Notes: generated by a model from the sequence alone, not told the origin. Counted from the stretch's first letter, positions 11,248-23,070 are shown. The stretch: DNA of 64,000 bases from Eucommia ulmoides (GCA_016647705.1 CM028338.1:35531176-35595175); one strand, 5' to 3'. Translations and numbers: made by a program.

Positions 11248-12234
11248 ACATTAATACTAATCCACCGGGTGGGGCGCCAATCTGGTCAAAATTGAGCTGA
11301 CCTCGTCCAACACTAAACTAAACCTGGTTAAGATTGGGCCGAGCCTAATCAGGAGTGTGTTGGGCCCAAGACTTCTACACACGGCTATTGATGTCTTTTC
11401 TATCACCTCAGCTTGGCCGACGACGTATCGACCTGGGTATTCGGCTCAACCTTCACCAAATTTGACTCGGCCAAGAAGTCTAAAATAAGGCCAGAATTAC
11501 AACCTCAGAAAAATGCACACCAAGGAAGTGAAACAGAAGAAAAATGATCTTCTGTCTCGCTTCGACGAATCTCCATGGAAGTTAGGAGGCAAATGATGTG
11601 GGAAATTTTTCCATGTGTGAATTATGAAACCGGTGTTAAGGAATTGGGTTGGGTCAGTGGATAAAATCCAACCCGATAGGAATGAATTTGCGATCTAATC
11701 ATGGACCAACAGTTTCAGTGGCCCAAGATATGAAGTGTCTGGTCTATTGATAAGACCCAGTCGCATATACGGGCTGACCCAATACAAAACGTAGCCCCTT
11801 AATGGGGGCCTGGGTATCAAACCCAAGGATGGTAGGTCAACGATAACCATTGCCACACCTACCCTCCTCCCCATGCGCAGACGTAATTAACGCATCATCC
11901 CATAATGGGTACACAAGAACCACTCACACCAGCTAAGTATGGAACATGGAGAGGATCATGGCAAGAACTGTTATAAGGGAAATTGGCACAAATATATACG
12001 GGAAAGATAGGTATCAAAACACAACTCTCAATATCACACTCCATATACTCTATAAAGCATTTATTCTCCAAAAGTGAAGTCTGATCTTATTCTCACACCG
12101 GAGGTTCTTTGGCCGACACGACACCTATACTCCCTCCATAGAACTAACTGATTTTGTAGGTCGGATTGCAGGTTGCAGAGGTTTCAGGGGCGTAAGGAAC
12201 TATAACATGCACTAGAGATTTTTTGGCAATATCA
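11248..12234 (+). repeat. Left (5') LTR of the Tat-lineage element
   Basis: Homologous along its whole length to 18900-19897. It starts ACATTAATACTAATCCACCG and ends TTTTTTGGCAATATCA. Shared internal blocks include CCGGGTGGGGCG, GTGTTGGGCCCA, TCAGCTTGGCCGA and GGAGGTTCTTTGGCC. Numerous substitutions between the two copies point to an old insertion. No canonical primer binding site follows, consistent with a deletion that also removed gag. Confidence 0.85.
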
Positions 12235-12473
12235 AGAACGACAGATTTGAACCAGGGATAGGAGATCTCACTTTTTATGGACCAAAAAACACGCATAGAG
12301 GCTTCAAGGGTAGTTTGCACCACCACTCCCCTCGACATATAGAACGATAGCCCCAACACATTCTTGGAGTTAATTCCAGAATAAATACAGTTTTCCTCTT
12401 CGTCAGGAAAACAAATCGTGGACAAAAGAGAAAGGCTAATGAGGCCGGACCGGAGCCAAACAGCAGAGAGGCG

Positions 12474-12875
12474 ATGGCACTGACGAGCGAAACCAGACTA
12501 GTAATAACATTTAACAACAAGGATAGTACGGATGTGGCTCATCCCCATGATGACGCTTTAGTTGTAACGCTATGGATCTCTAACTTCGAGGTACGAAAGA
12601 TTTTGGTTGATACAGGCAATTTAGTCAACATCATTTTCGTCAAAACACTTAGCCAAATGGGTATTCCCGATTCCGACATTGGGTCAACCCAAATGTTGAT
12701 AGTGGATTTTAATGGAGACCTAAGCTCCTCAATGGGAAGGATCACATTGCTCGTCGCAACAAGTGGGTATGGGGGCAGATCGATCAAGGCTATGGAGTCC
12801 ACGTCCCCATACAATACTATCGTGGGACAACCCTGGTTCCATGCAATGGGAGCCGTAGCATTAGCACTTCATTAA
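12474..12875 (+). pseudogene. Retrotransposon aspartic protease (pol fragment)
   Basis: Encodes a retropepsin-like domain. PHDDALVVTLWISNF leads into the active-site region VDTGNLVNIIF, where family members usually have D-(T/N)-G-S-S-A-D-I. The catalytic Asp-Thr-Gly is kept. NTIVGQPWFHAMGAV corresponds to the conserved C-terminal part of the domain. Upstream bases (from about 12425) read in the same frame as a short residual gag-pol linker. The domain ends at a stop at 12873, after which a degenerate segment runs to the reverse transcriptase. Confidence 0.8.
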
Positions 12876-13259
12876 TGTGTTAAGTATGTGAACGATGGCG
12901 AGGTGGTTACCATTCGAGGGGACTAGGCTATATCTAAGTAATGTTTAGTAATTACTAAGAAGAGGAAGAGGGCTACCAAGCAACAATGGGAGCAAAAACC
13001 CATTAGAACTCAGATCAATAGCTCAGCCCAAGAGCGCAGGTCTAGAAAATCTCGAATCAACAGTCCAGCTCCACAGCAAAGGCCCGTTGGAGTACAGATC
13101 ACAACCCAACTCAGCGAAAGAACGGATCTCAGATCAATGATCCAGCTCCACAACAAAGGCCCATTGGAGATCAGATCAACAGCCCATCTTAGGAGCAAGA
13201 GATCGTTGGAGCCTAGATTGACAGACTAACTCGGGCCAACAGGTCAGCGCAAGAGATCG

Positions 13260-14735
13260 ATGATTTTAGGGAACATCCCGAAGTTCTCCAGTAAAGAAGT
13301 AACTTTCAATCAAGGAACCAAAAAGCTATTAATTGGCATGTTGCTGAGCAAACCTGAGGAGGAGAAACTCTTACAATTGTTAGAAAAGAATATGGACGTA
13401 TTTGCTTGGGCACCTGGAGACATGAAGGGGATTAACCCTAAGGTGATGGTTCACGGACTTCATATCTCTAGGTCTTACCCTCCAGTGAAGCAGAAGACAA
13501 GAATATTTAGTTCGAAGAAGAAATAGGTAATAGAGTTTGAAATACGAAGATTGCTCAGAATAGGGCACATAAGGAAGATGGCTTACCCAAAGTGGCTAGC
13601 CAACCCAGTGCTGGTAAAAAAAAATGAATGGAAAATTAAGGATGTACGTGGACTTTACTGACCTTAATCAGGCATGCCCCGAGGACTGTTATCCAATGCC
13701 CAAGATTGACTAGATGGTGGACGTAGCTATTGGGCACAAGTTATTATCGATGACAGATGCCTATTCAAGATACAATCAAATATGGATGAACCATCCAGAC
13801 GAGAAAACAACGATTTTCATCACCCCTAGAAGTATGTTTTGCTATAGAGTGATGCCTTTTAATCTAAGAAATGCCGGGGTGACATATCAGCGTCTAGTGA
13901 ATCGCATGTTACAAGAAAGAATTGGGACTACTATAGAGGTTTATATAGATAACATGTTAGTCAAATTCTAAGAAGAAAGATCATTTGGAGCATCTGGAAG
14001 AAGCTTTCGTAATATTACGGAAGTATAATATGAAGTTGAACCCTGAGAAATGTTCCTTCAGTGTAATGCTTGGTAAATTTCTGGGTTTCGTGGTGAACAA
14101 GGCAGGTATCGCGATTGACATTGGGAAGATAAAAGCTATAAAAAAGATGCAGTCCCCCACAATGATGCATGAAGTCCAGGTGCTGACTGGAAGATTGGCG
14201 ACTCTGAACAACTTCATCTCCAAATTTATAGACAGATACACTCATTTCACAAGAATTTCCATTGGGATGAAAAGAGAGAATGTGTCTTGCAGTCCATCAA
14301 GGATTAACGTCAGCTATGGTTGAGCCTAGAGATGATCTATACTTATACTTAGCAGTCACCACCATTGCGGTCAGTGAAACATTGGTGAAAGAATGCGCAA
14401 AAGGGCAGAGGCCAATATTCTATGTAAGCAAATCATTGGTACCGGCGAAAACTGGCTACACAGAACTCGAGAAACTCGCCTTAGCCCTGATAACCGCAGC
14501 CCGGAAGCTGCAACCTTATTTCCAAGAGCATGCAATTAATGTGTTAACTTCGTATCCGCTCAGAGCAGTGATGTACAAGACAGGGGCTTCGAATTGCCTC
14601 ATGAAGTGGGCAGTACAAATGAGAGAATTTTACGTAACCTTTAAACGAAGAGCAACAATCAAGGGTCAAGTGCTGACCGATTTCATCGTTGAGCTAACAC
14701 CTTCAGAAGGGGCGACTATTGAGGACGGAGAGTGT
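13260..14735 (+). pseudogene. Reverse transcriptase and RNase H (pol fragment)
   Basis: The region starts with the RT entry segment (KNMDVFAWAPGDMKGI) and continues after stops and frameshifts through FTDLNQACPEDCYPMPKID, LLSMTDAYSRYNQI and CYRVMPFNLRNAGVTYQRLV. The active-site box reads YIDNMLVK near 13943, where YxDD is expected, so the second catalytic Asp is Asn. The thumb/connection follows at 13985 (KLNPEKCSFSV...GKFLGF). Then comes the RNase H-like part at 14280-14735 (RPIFYVSKSL, YTELEKLALALI). A frameshift separates the YIDN box from the thumb. The domain is inactive. Confidence 0.85.
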
Positions 14736-14759
14736 TCGATGACTCCAATGAGACCTTGA

Positions 14760-15149
14760 AAATTATGGGTTGACGGAGTATCAAACTCACAAGGATGTAA
14801 AGTTAGAATAATTCTGGAAACCCCAGAGGGTGATCAACTCGAGAAGGCTGTATAGCGCGGATTCAGGGCGTCCAACAATGAGACAGAATACGAGGCCGTA
14901 ATCTTGGGCTTGACCTTAGCAAATGAGTTGGGGGTCCATAATGTGGAGGCCAAATCAGAACAACTCGTAGTCAATCAAATAAATGGTGCTTACGTGGTTA
15001 ACGAATGGATGTTATGCCTCTACGTTGATAAAGTAAATGAGCTAACGAAGACCTTTGACAGTTGCAAAATTGAAGCTATTCCAAGGACTGAGAATGAGAA
15101 AGCAGATGCGCAGTTAGTACTAGCACCATCCTTCGGTCCAGATCAATAA
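14760..15149 (+). pseudogene. Second RNase H domain (Tat-type, aRNH) of pol
   Basis: The first part reads LWVDGVSNSQGCKVRIILE. A stop near 14854 follows, and then ASNNETEYEAVILGLTLA, EAKSEQLVVNQINGAY and RTENEKADAQ. These match the core of a ribonuclease H: the D in WVDG, E in ETEYEA, D-like position in SEQLVVNQ (usually SDSQLVVNQ) and D in KADA. A second RNase H between the first RNase H and integrase is known from Tat-lineage plant gypsy elements. It places this element in that clade. Confidence 0.8.
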
Positions 15150-15439
15150 TCCAAGGTGGTGGATTATTTGGATCAGTCGTCCGTACCAGCCCAAACTAAA
15201 TCTTGTGCACGCATTGGAGAGTTGGGACAAGATGAAGACTGGAAAACTGCTTTGGTGCGCTACTTGAGCGAGAGAATCTTACAGGACAACAAGGAATTAA
15301 TGCAAAAAATCTTGTACAAAGTATCGAGATATCAAGATACATCATGATGAACGATAAGCTATACCTAAGATCGTTCACACAACCTTTGTTGCTCTAATTA
15401 GAGCCAAAGAAAGCCACCTACGTGATGTAAGAAATTGAT

Positions 15440-16455
15440 GAAGGAGTTTATGAGAACCATCAGGAAAGAAGAGCTTTGGCACACAAAGCACTTACAATCG
15501 GGTATTACTGACTGACTATGCGTAGCGATGCGAATGAGTATATCAAGAAGTACAACAAATGCCAACGGTTCTCGAATGACATCCGAGTTCCTTCTCAAAT
15601 GCAAACACTCATCCATAGTCCATGGTCTTTTGTTCAATGGAGAATGGATATCCTAGGGCCATTCACATCAGCGCTTAGGAACAAGAAGTACCTATTAGTG
15701 GTGATCGATTACTTGACCAAATAGGTGGAGGCTGATGCATTTGTGACTGTGGGCAAGAATGGGGTCAAAAACTTCATTTGGAAGCAAGTAATTTATTGTT
15801 TTAGTATTCCAGCAATGCTGATATTGGATAACGAAACCACTGGGGGAAAGGTTACTTGGATGTACAACGAATTAAAAATATAACATCGGACATCAAACTC
15901 AGCTTATCCACAAGAAAATGGGCAAGCAGAAGTAACAAATAGGTCAATCAAAGAAGCACTCAAAAAATGGTTGGACGATGCCAAAGGAAAATAGGTGGAA
16001 GAACTACCAGTGATCTTATGGGCCTACCGTACCACTTCGAGCACAACTACGGGAGAAACGCCTAACTTCATGACGTATGAGATAAAAGCAGTGGTTCCAG
16101 TGGAGATCGATTTACCTACGAGATAGGATAATATGGTCAACTTCGTAGAAAATGAGGGAGAGATACGCCAAGAGCTAGACCAGTTATAGGAGAAATGGGA
16201 CCAGGCAGCGCTGAGGATGGTGGCCTACAAATCGAAGATGGTAAGAACATTCAACCATGCAATTCATCCAAGACACTTCACGGTGGGAGAGCTAGTACTT
16301 CGAAGGGTAATGTCGCACCACCCAAAGGCTTGATTAGGAAAGCTAGCCTCTAATGGGGAAGGGCCATACAAGGTGAATAGACCTGGGACGTACTGATGGG
16401 AAGATCTGGATGGTGTTCCAATCCTTCGTCCATGGAACATTGCAAATTTGTGAAA
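15440..16455 (+). pseudogene. Integrase (pol fragment)
   Basis: The zinc-binding part is decayed (YNKCQRFSN, where CxxC is expected). The catalytic core is recognisable as WRMDILGPF with the first Asp, then KYLLVVIDYLTK, a stop, ILDNETTGG with the second Asp, and YPQENGQAEVTNRSIKEAL with the Glu. The C-terminal portion reads LWAYRTTSSTTTGETPNF and ends PWNIANL at a stop at 16453. At least five in-frame stops interrupt it. The fragment is co-linear with a full-length Tat-type integrase. Confidence 0.82.
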
Positions 16456-16619
16456 ATACTTTATGTGAGTTCCTTGTTATTTGTCGTATTAGATTTGAAG
16501 AAAAAAAATGTTTACTATTTCGATTATAAACTTTTTAATGAGCAATCATAATGTATTCACCAAAGGTTTCAACGAAGACCATCTCTATACTTAGAATATA
16601 AAACGGTTTGAAAATGAGT

Positions 16620-17215
16620 TTCCAAGGTCAACTCACCCATTAACTGAGGTTCCAAGATCAGCTTATCAAATAATTAAACTGCCTAGCTCAGTTCACTCGT
16701 AAATCGAGTTGCCAATGCAAGCTCCTCAACTAGCTAACTTGCTTAGCTCATTTCATCGATAAAACAAGTTGCCAATGCAAGCTCCTCAACCGGTTAAATT
16801 GCCTAACTCAATTCACCGATAAAGCGAGCTGCCAATATCAACTCTTCAATTGACTGAACTGCCTAGCTTAGTTCACTGATAAAACGAGCTGCCAATATCA
16901 GCTCCTCAGCTGGCTGAACTGCCTAACTTAGCTCACCAATAGACTAGGTTACCAATATTAGTTCCTCAACCGATTGAACTGCCTAGCTCAGTTCACCAAT
17001 AGATCGGGCTACCAATATCAACTCCTCAACTAGCTGAACTGCCTAGCTCAGTTCACCAATAAACTGGGCTACCAATATCAGCTCCTCAACCGGCTGAACT
17101 GCCCAGCTCAGTTCACCATCAGCTCATTAACCGTAGAACTGCCTAACTCAGTTCATCCACAAACCGAGCTGCCAAAAATAGCTTGTCAACAAATCTCCAT
17201 CTCTAAACTGAGCCG
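16620..17215. repeat. 60-bp tandem repeat array between integrase and 3' LTR
   Basis: About nine to ten degenerate copies of a 60-bp unit containing CTGAACTGCCTAGCTCAGTTC, then CACCAATA, a (G/C)AGCTGCCAATATCA-like block and GCTCCTCAACCGG. Successive CTGAACTGCC starts fall near 16856, 16916, 16976, 17036 and 17096, an exact 60-bp period. Outer copies are more diverged. Arrays in this position are a known trait of Tat/Ogre-type elements. Confidence 0.85.
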
Positions 17216-18179
17216 CTAAGTTCAGCTCATCAACCAACAGGGTTGCGCACATCGGCACATCGACTACCAATCGGCCAAATCGCTGAGATCAGCTCGACGC
17301 AACAACCCAACTACTGTGATCAACATCATAATTAATAGTAGCTCAGATTGTCTCGACTACGACGCTGAGCCACTCAGGGCAATTCATTCGAGAGCAGACG
17401 TGCTACAAATTACCAATTTTCAAGTCAGTAAGTACATTATTTCAATTAGTCTGCCGAGATTAATGCAATCCATATCATGTTTATTACCTAAACTTGTTAT
17501 AGATGAGGGAAGAGGATGGGAGATTTATAATACACTTCTTGTTGACATAGGAATACACTTTTTATTCTTCCCTAATCACTTTTTACCCTCAGTAGAAGTT
17601 ATGGTTGGGAAACTTACTCCCGTTTACCCAAACATTACTTATTCTTAAAACGTGATGGTTGAGAACCCATACTTTATGTATGAATGATATTTAAACACAA
17701 GTACTATAACATAAGTGCTATGTTGGAAAATCATTCAACATACGACACATGAAGTTCAATAGTTTCTCATTAAAATCCAAAATACGAAGAAAAAAAAATC
17801 TTAAACTTATTACTTCTTATCACGGGATCGATACAAACACAGGTGTAACTACATTTTACTACCATAGGAATCCTACTCAAGATTTTTTTTTTTTTGCCAG
17901 TCTTAAACTTATCACTTCTTACCATGGAGTTCGGATTGAAAAAAAAAAAAAGAGTTACACATATGGGGGCTTATTTAGTGACTAATAAGCCCGTACTGTT
18001 CAAAAAATGCTCTTGAAGTTTTTTTACAAAATAATAACAATAATAATAATTAAAAAAAAAAAAAAAAAACTACTCCGACCCAGGAGAAGGTAAAGAGCCT
18101 AAGTCTTCGAAGTCTAAACGAGTAGTAGAAGTCACCCGCTTCATACTGGCTCAGCGCTAGAACCAGATAGCGTATCTTC

Positions 18180-18535
18180 TCATTTTTTCTCCTCGTTCTT
18201 GTCCAGAAGCTTCTCCCTCTCTGCCTTCAGCACACTATTGTAGGTTTTATGGAGATGCACTTGGGCTTGCAATTTCTCGATTTGTTTCTTTGTTGCCCGC
18301 AACTGACCACGAAGTTCGTGGAGTTGGGATATCGCGCAGAAATGGGCGACATCGAGGGAAGCGTAGAGGATACTAGCATCCTCGATGACCCAAAGCTTAG
18401 GATGCCTTGCATCAAAGGTCTTTATCATCATCATAAGTTGGCAAAATCAATACCCTTGTTTAACTTTTTTTTTTTTTACATTCAGCTTGAACGGTGTCGA
18501 AAATATTAGAAGCAGAGGACGACGAGGCCATATTC
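18180..18535 (-). pseudogene. Antisense coiled-coil reading frame of the Tat element
   Basis: On the minus strand a short N-terminus (MNMASSSSASNIFDTVQ) starts near 18535. It reaches a poly-lysine-like A run where the frame is lost. It then resumes as a roughly 84-residue segment (18434 to 18180) containing ARHPKLWVIEDASI and a charged helix (QLRATKKQIEKLQAQ...KAEREKLLDKNEEKK) that looks like a coiled coil. Antisense frames between integrase and the 3' LTR are known in some Tat-lineage elements, such as Grande. Function is unknown. The A-run frameshift and the stop after it suggest it is broken here. Confidence 0.5.
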
Positions 18536-18899
18536 ATACTAAGACGAAAGCATAAAGAGGAAAGCAGAAAAGAAAGAAGAACCGGAAAGGAAAATTGTAA
18601 GGAATCCTTAAGGATGTTTGACTTTAAATAGCCAAACCAGTGATCATGAAACAACGGGAAAGGTGAAACAAAATTGTCGGGTTATTTATGACGTATGGGG
18701 CGACACGGTGGCAACAAATATCAAGGGAAAACAGATGGTTTCCCAGATCAAGTACGGCAGGTGCTTAAGGCCAATCATAATTACCGAGCATCATCATTAC
18801 AAAACCAATAAGACCAAAGGTGGAAAGGACAGCTAATTAATTAAACAGTGCCCAACAGGTCTGCACTGTTAGGCAGAAGTGTGACACGAAGCTCAATGG

Positions 18900-19897
18900 A
18901 CATTAATACTAATTCACCGGGTGGGGCGCAAATCTGGTCAAAATTGAGCTGACCTCGTCCAACACTAAACTAAACCTAGTCAGGATTGGGCCAAGCCTAA
19001 TTAGGAGTGTGTTGGGCCCAATCAAAGGGCCCAAGAGTTCTACACACGGCTACTGACGTCTTTGCTATCACCTCAGCTTGGCCGATGATGCATCGACCTT
19101 GGTATTCGGCTCAACCTTCACCAAATTTGACTCGGCCAAGAGGTCTAGAATAAGGCCAGAATTACAACCTCAGAAAAATGCACACTAAGGAACTGAAACA
19201 GAAGAAAAATGATCTTCCATCTCACTTCGACGAATCTCCATGGAAGTTAGGAGGGCAAATGACATGGGAAAATTTTCCATGTGTGAATTATGAAACCGAT
19301 GTTAAGGAATCGGGCCAGGTCATTGTATAGAACCCAACCCGATAGGAATAGATTTGCAATCTAATCATGGACTGACAACTTTAGTGGCCCAAGACATGAA
19401 GTGCCTGGTCTACTGATGAGGTCCAGCCGCATGCACGAGCTAACCCAGTATAAAACGAAGCCCGTTAATGGGGGCCTGGGTATCAAATCCAAGGATGGTA
19501 GGTCAATGATAACCGTTGCCTCACCTACTCTCCTCCCGATACACAGACATGATTAACGTATTATCCCATAGTGGGTACACAAGCAACACTCACAACAGCC
19601 AAGTATGGAACGTGGAGAGGATCATGACAAAAATAGTTGTAAGGAAAATCGACACAAATATATATAGGAAAGATAGGTATCAAAACGCAACTCTCAATAT
19701 TACACTCTATATACTCTCTAAAGCTTTATTCTCTAAAGGTGCAGTCTGATCTTATTCTCACGCCGGAGGTTCTTTGGCCAACACCACACCGGTATCCCCC
19801 ATAAAACTAATTGGTTTTGCAGGTCAGATTGCAAGTTGCGGAGATTTTCGACGCGTAAGGAGCTGTAACACGTACCGAAGATTTTTTGGCAACATCA
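18900..19897 (+). repeat. Right (3') LTR of the Tat-lineage element
   Basis: Copy of 11248-12234, with the same start (ACATTAATACTAATTCACCG) and end (TTTTTTGGCAACATCA). A purine-rich stretch (AAAGGTGGAAAGGACAG, about 18816-18832) lies some 70 bp upstream and may be the polypurine tract. That would put the true LTR start slightly further left. Confidence 0.85.
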
Positions 19898-19917
19898 CAT
19901 TCACTTAACATCTCTCC

Positions 19918-20189
19918 TAGGGCTGGCAAAACAGGTAACAGGTCGTGTAACAAGTCATTACATGATAATACGAAACACAATAAGATCCAAACACGAACAC
20001 AACACGAAAATTATCGTGTCAACACGAAATGACATGATAATTTTTTGTGTCACACGATGACATGAAACTTATCAGGTAAACACGACACGATAAGATCTGA
20101 TAGGTTTCTATTACATATTAACCTACCAATTACACGTTAATGACCTGTTAACCTGTTAAGTTGACTAAATGAGTAGGGTTAGGGAAATA

Positions 20190-20247
<58 letters not shown>

Positions 20248-20540
20248 GTACTAAATTATAATATTTGATAATTTGGTGGTGTAAAAATAATTTATTAAAT
20301 TAACGGGTAACCTATTAGATCTCAGGTTATCGTGTAACCTAAATACACGAAATTCTTATCGTGTCTTATCGTATAACCTATTGGGTTATCAGGTCAACTT
20401 GATAACCTGCACTATTTCTTATTGGGTTATTGGGTCTGACACGATAACGATCTGATACCTGATAAATAAAACCTAGACCTGATAATTTCGTGTCGGTCTC
20501 GTGTCGTGTCATTGTGTAAATACTTGTTTTGTCAGCCCTA
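19918..20540. mobile_element. Non-autonomous hAT element (MITE)
   Basis: The ends TAGGGCTGGCAAAACAGG and TAGGGCTGACAAAACAAG (right end, reverse complement) form a TIR. They are flanked by a perfect 8-bp target duplication ATCTCTCC (19910-19917 and 20541-20548), characteristic of hAT elements. The 623-bp body has many CACGACACG/GTGTCGTG-like subterminal motifs and an (AT)n run, and no coding sequence. It sits about 20 bp beyond the right LTR of the Tat element. Confidence 0.92.
20193..20244. repeat. (AT)n microsatellite
   Basis: About 52 bp of uninterrupted AT dinucleotide inside the hAT MITE. Confidence 0.95.
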
Positions 20541-20548
20541 ATCTCTCC

Positions 20549-21640
20549 CCATTTATATCATACTTGAGTTAATCATATTAGAATTTTTTAAAATAATAAT
20601 GATAAAAAATTATATTTTCTATGATTTTTTTAGAACTAACAAGTTCTCAAAAAAATTAGAAATTAGTTTGAAAATCTGTTTCTAAAATTTTCCAAACTTA
20701 TTTTAAAATTTATGGGATTCTCACTAAAATTTATTGAAATATATAATTGTAAATTAGAGTTATAATTAACAACTTTATTTATAATTGTTGAACTTTGAAC
20801 TAAATTAAAGAAAAAACTACTCAGTAAAATTCATCATCGTGTTGAATTCAATATCGTACTTCAATTTTTTTATGAATCTATATTGTAAAAAAGTGTTGAA
20901 CGTAATTAAATAAAAAAATTAGATTAACATTGACACATGTTAAATTCAACACGAATTTATCATCTTGTTAAATTAAAAAAATATTAAATTATATAATATA
21001 TATATATATATATATATAAATGTATAATATTTTGAAATCAATGATATCATGTTCACCATTTCTTCATCAAATTTTTAATTCAACGTGGTGTTTTCAAAAT
21101 AAGAAAAATAAAAGTTATACATGTATTATACTGTAAAAAAATATAAAATATAATTAAATAAAAAATAGATTGTAGAGTAATGCATATTGTTGAATTAAAG
21201 CACAAAATTCATTATTGTGTTGAATACAACACAAAATTTATTATCGTATTGAATTCAATAAATATTAAATTATACAATAATATATATAGACAAATGGATG
21301 CTATTTTGAAACTAATGATTTCTTGATCATAAAATCTATAATCAAATCAAACAAACGATATATAAAAAAAAAATGATCGTTATTTTAAGAATATAAAAGT
21401 GATTTTATTTTAATTTGGTAATCGTTCCTACTTTTATTGTATGGAAATATATGACTCCGGCTTTGAATGGCACATTATCGTCACTTCACTTGGTTTGGAT
21501 TTGAAATTGGAACTAAACGGTAATAATTAACATGAATTTTAGAATTAAATTGTTTGATTAAAAAATTACGGGATAAAATTAATGAATAAATAACCCAAAC
21601 TATTCTCTATCTTAAATGATATTAACAAAACTAAATTATT
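20549..21640. other. AT-rich stretch with a diverged tandem duplication
   Basis: No gene. Segments around 20870-21060 and 21120-21330 are related. They share TGTAAAAAAGTG/CTGTAAAAAAATA, TAAATTATA(T/C)AATA followed by AT runs, and GAAAT(C)AATGAT. The offset is about 250-277 bp. The class is unknown. Confidence 0.45.
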
Positions 21641-21689
21641 TTCCATTCAACTATACTTTTTCACTTAAAAAAGTTAAAAAAAAAAAAAA

Positions 21690-23070
21690 ATACATTAAAT
21701 TAAAGAAATTTTATTATATAGTTCTCAAGAGATGTACAACTCATAAAAAAATAATCTTTCACTTAGAATAATAAATTTTTTAGTTCTTCCAAAATAGTCC
21801 CTGACATTTGCCCCTAAAATGATATTGTATTTACAAAACCATCTCATCCAAGTTGTGTAACCCTTGCATTTATGGGAATTGCACAGTTTCCAAATATATC
21901 ACCCCCATCTGGGAAAATCATTGTTATGAACTAATTCCCTGTTCAAAAAATAAAAAAATATACATCAAATTAATGTAGAAAGAATCATTTTTCTAATGAT
22001 ATAATTTGTGATTTTTTTGGATAAAAATGTAAATTTATGAATGTTCAGTTAACATAATCACTGGTTTTATATGTGTGTTCAAAATTTGTGAATTTCAGTT
22101 AACACAAATCCAGAATATTCAGTTAACACGATCACTGGTTAAATGTTCCAAAAATTATTGGTGCTCTTTAATCTCGTAATCGTTTTTTACCCAGTGGATG
22201 AACATTCAAACAATGATAGTGAATGAAAAAAATTCAGATCATACAATCACAGTTCTAATGTTAAAAAAAATGTTAATGTGTTGTTCAATTATGAAAAGTT
22301 CGTACCTTATCAGTGATTGCGAATGGCGGCATGAACGAATGGCTTCGACGACCTTAATCATTCCAGAATATGAGAGACTTCCAGATCTGAAACCACGAGA
22401 ACATTCATCATCGATTGTTCCCAGATCTGAAAAATTTCAGATAAAAATGAAAGAAGACCAAGAAATCGATCGGCAAGAACATTTATCATCGTCGTTCTAG
22501 GCCTTAATCGTTCCAGAAATAGGAAAAGACTTCCAGATCTGGAACCACGAGAACATTCATTATCGATTGTTCCAAGATCTGAAAATTTTTAGATAAAAAT
22601 GGAAAGAAATTGATTGGCGAGAACATCCATCATCGTCATTCCAGACCGTCCGGATCCGTCGTGGTTCCATACGAAGAAGAAGACGACGGAGTCCTAGACG
22701 AACAAGAAATACTTCACATAAACCCAAAGAACCACAACATTCAACCAATGCGATAATCCGATAGCCAATGTTGCTCCACCTATCCCAAGTCTCAATCGAA
22801 ACACCAAACCCCAACAAATAGGTATATTGAAACACAAACCCACAATCGAACTCAAAACCATTGGAAAAATCAAACTCTGAGACTATAAAAATCGAACCAT
22901 TGAAGAGAGAAAAATCACTGTTCGAAGACAAGCGGCGGCCATTGAAGAAAATGAATGAACAAATTAGGGTTTTTACTTTTATATTTATAGAAGGGCGAAT
23001 ACGTCCATTCAATATGTACAAAAGATTAAATATTAACAATGTTTTGGTAGAGAACTAAATAATATTTTTT
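21690..23070. repeat. Unclassified repeat, related to 30.87-33.31 kb
   Basis: The left end (GTTCTCAAGAGATGTACAAC, TTTTTAGTTCTTCCAAAATAGTC) and right end (AGATTAAATATTAACAATGTTTTG then GAGAACTAAATA) resemble the corresponding ends of the block at about 30870-33310. Both interiors carry TTCCAGATCTGAAA and GAACATTCATCATCG motifs. No transposase is recognised. The open frames inside are short and not conserved. Confidence 0.45.
22352..22645. repeat. 150-bp tandem duplication
   Basis: The unit starting CCTTAATC(A/G)TTCCAGAA at 22352 recurs at 22502. It includes GACTTCCAGATCTG, CACGAGAACATTCAT and AATCGATCGG(C)-like blocks. Copies differ by scattered substitutions and small indels. Confidence 0.8.

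Larger units (their letters stand above)
11248..19897 (+). mobile_element. Ty3/gypsy retrotransposon of the Tat lineage, gag-less and decayed
   Basis: Two long direct repeats (about 990 bp each) bracket a pol region read left to right. Pol order is protease, reverse transcriptase, RNase H, a second RNase H, integrase, which is diagnostic of Tat-lineage elements. The space between the left LTR and protease is only about 240 bp, so gag has been lost. A 60-bp tandem array and an antisense reading frame lie between integrase and the right LTR, both known features of Tat-type elements. Many in-frame stops and frameshifts make it inactive. I could not find a matching target duplication, so the outer limits are accurate to a few bases only. 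Confidence 0.88.

Noticed and set aside
12144-12520. Minus-strand frames at the left LTR/internal junction of the Tat element
   Set aside because: They run antisense to the LTR end and protease start and have no domain. The plus-strand pol reading explains the region.
17316-17648. 110-residue frame between the 60-bp array and the 3' LTR of the Tat element
   Set aside because: No recognisable domain and no codon pattern. Position inside the non-coding 3' part of a decayed retroelement suggests chance.
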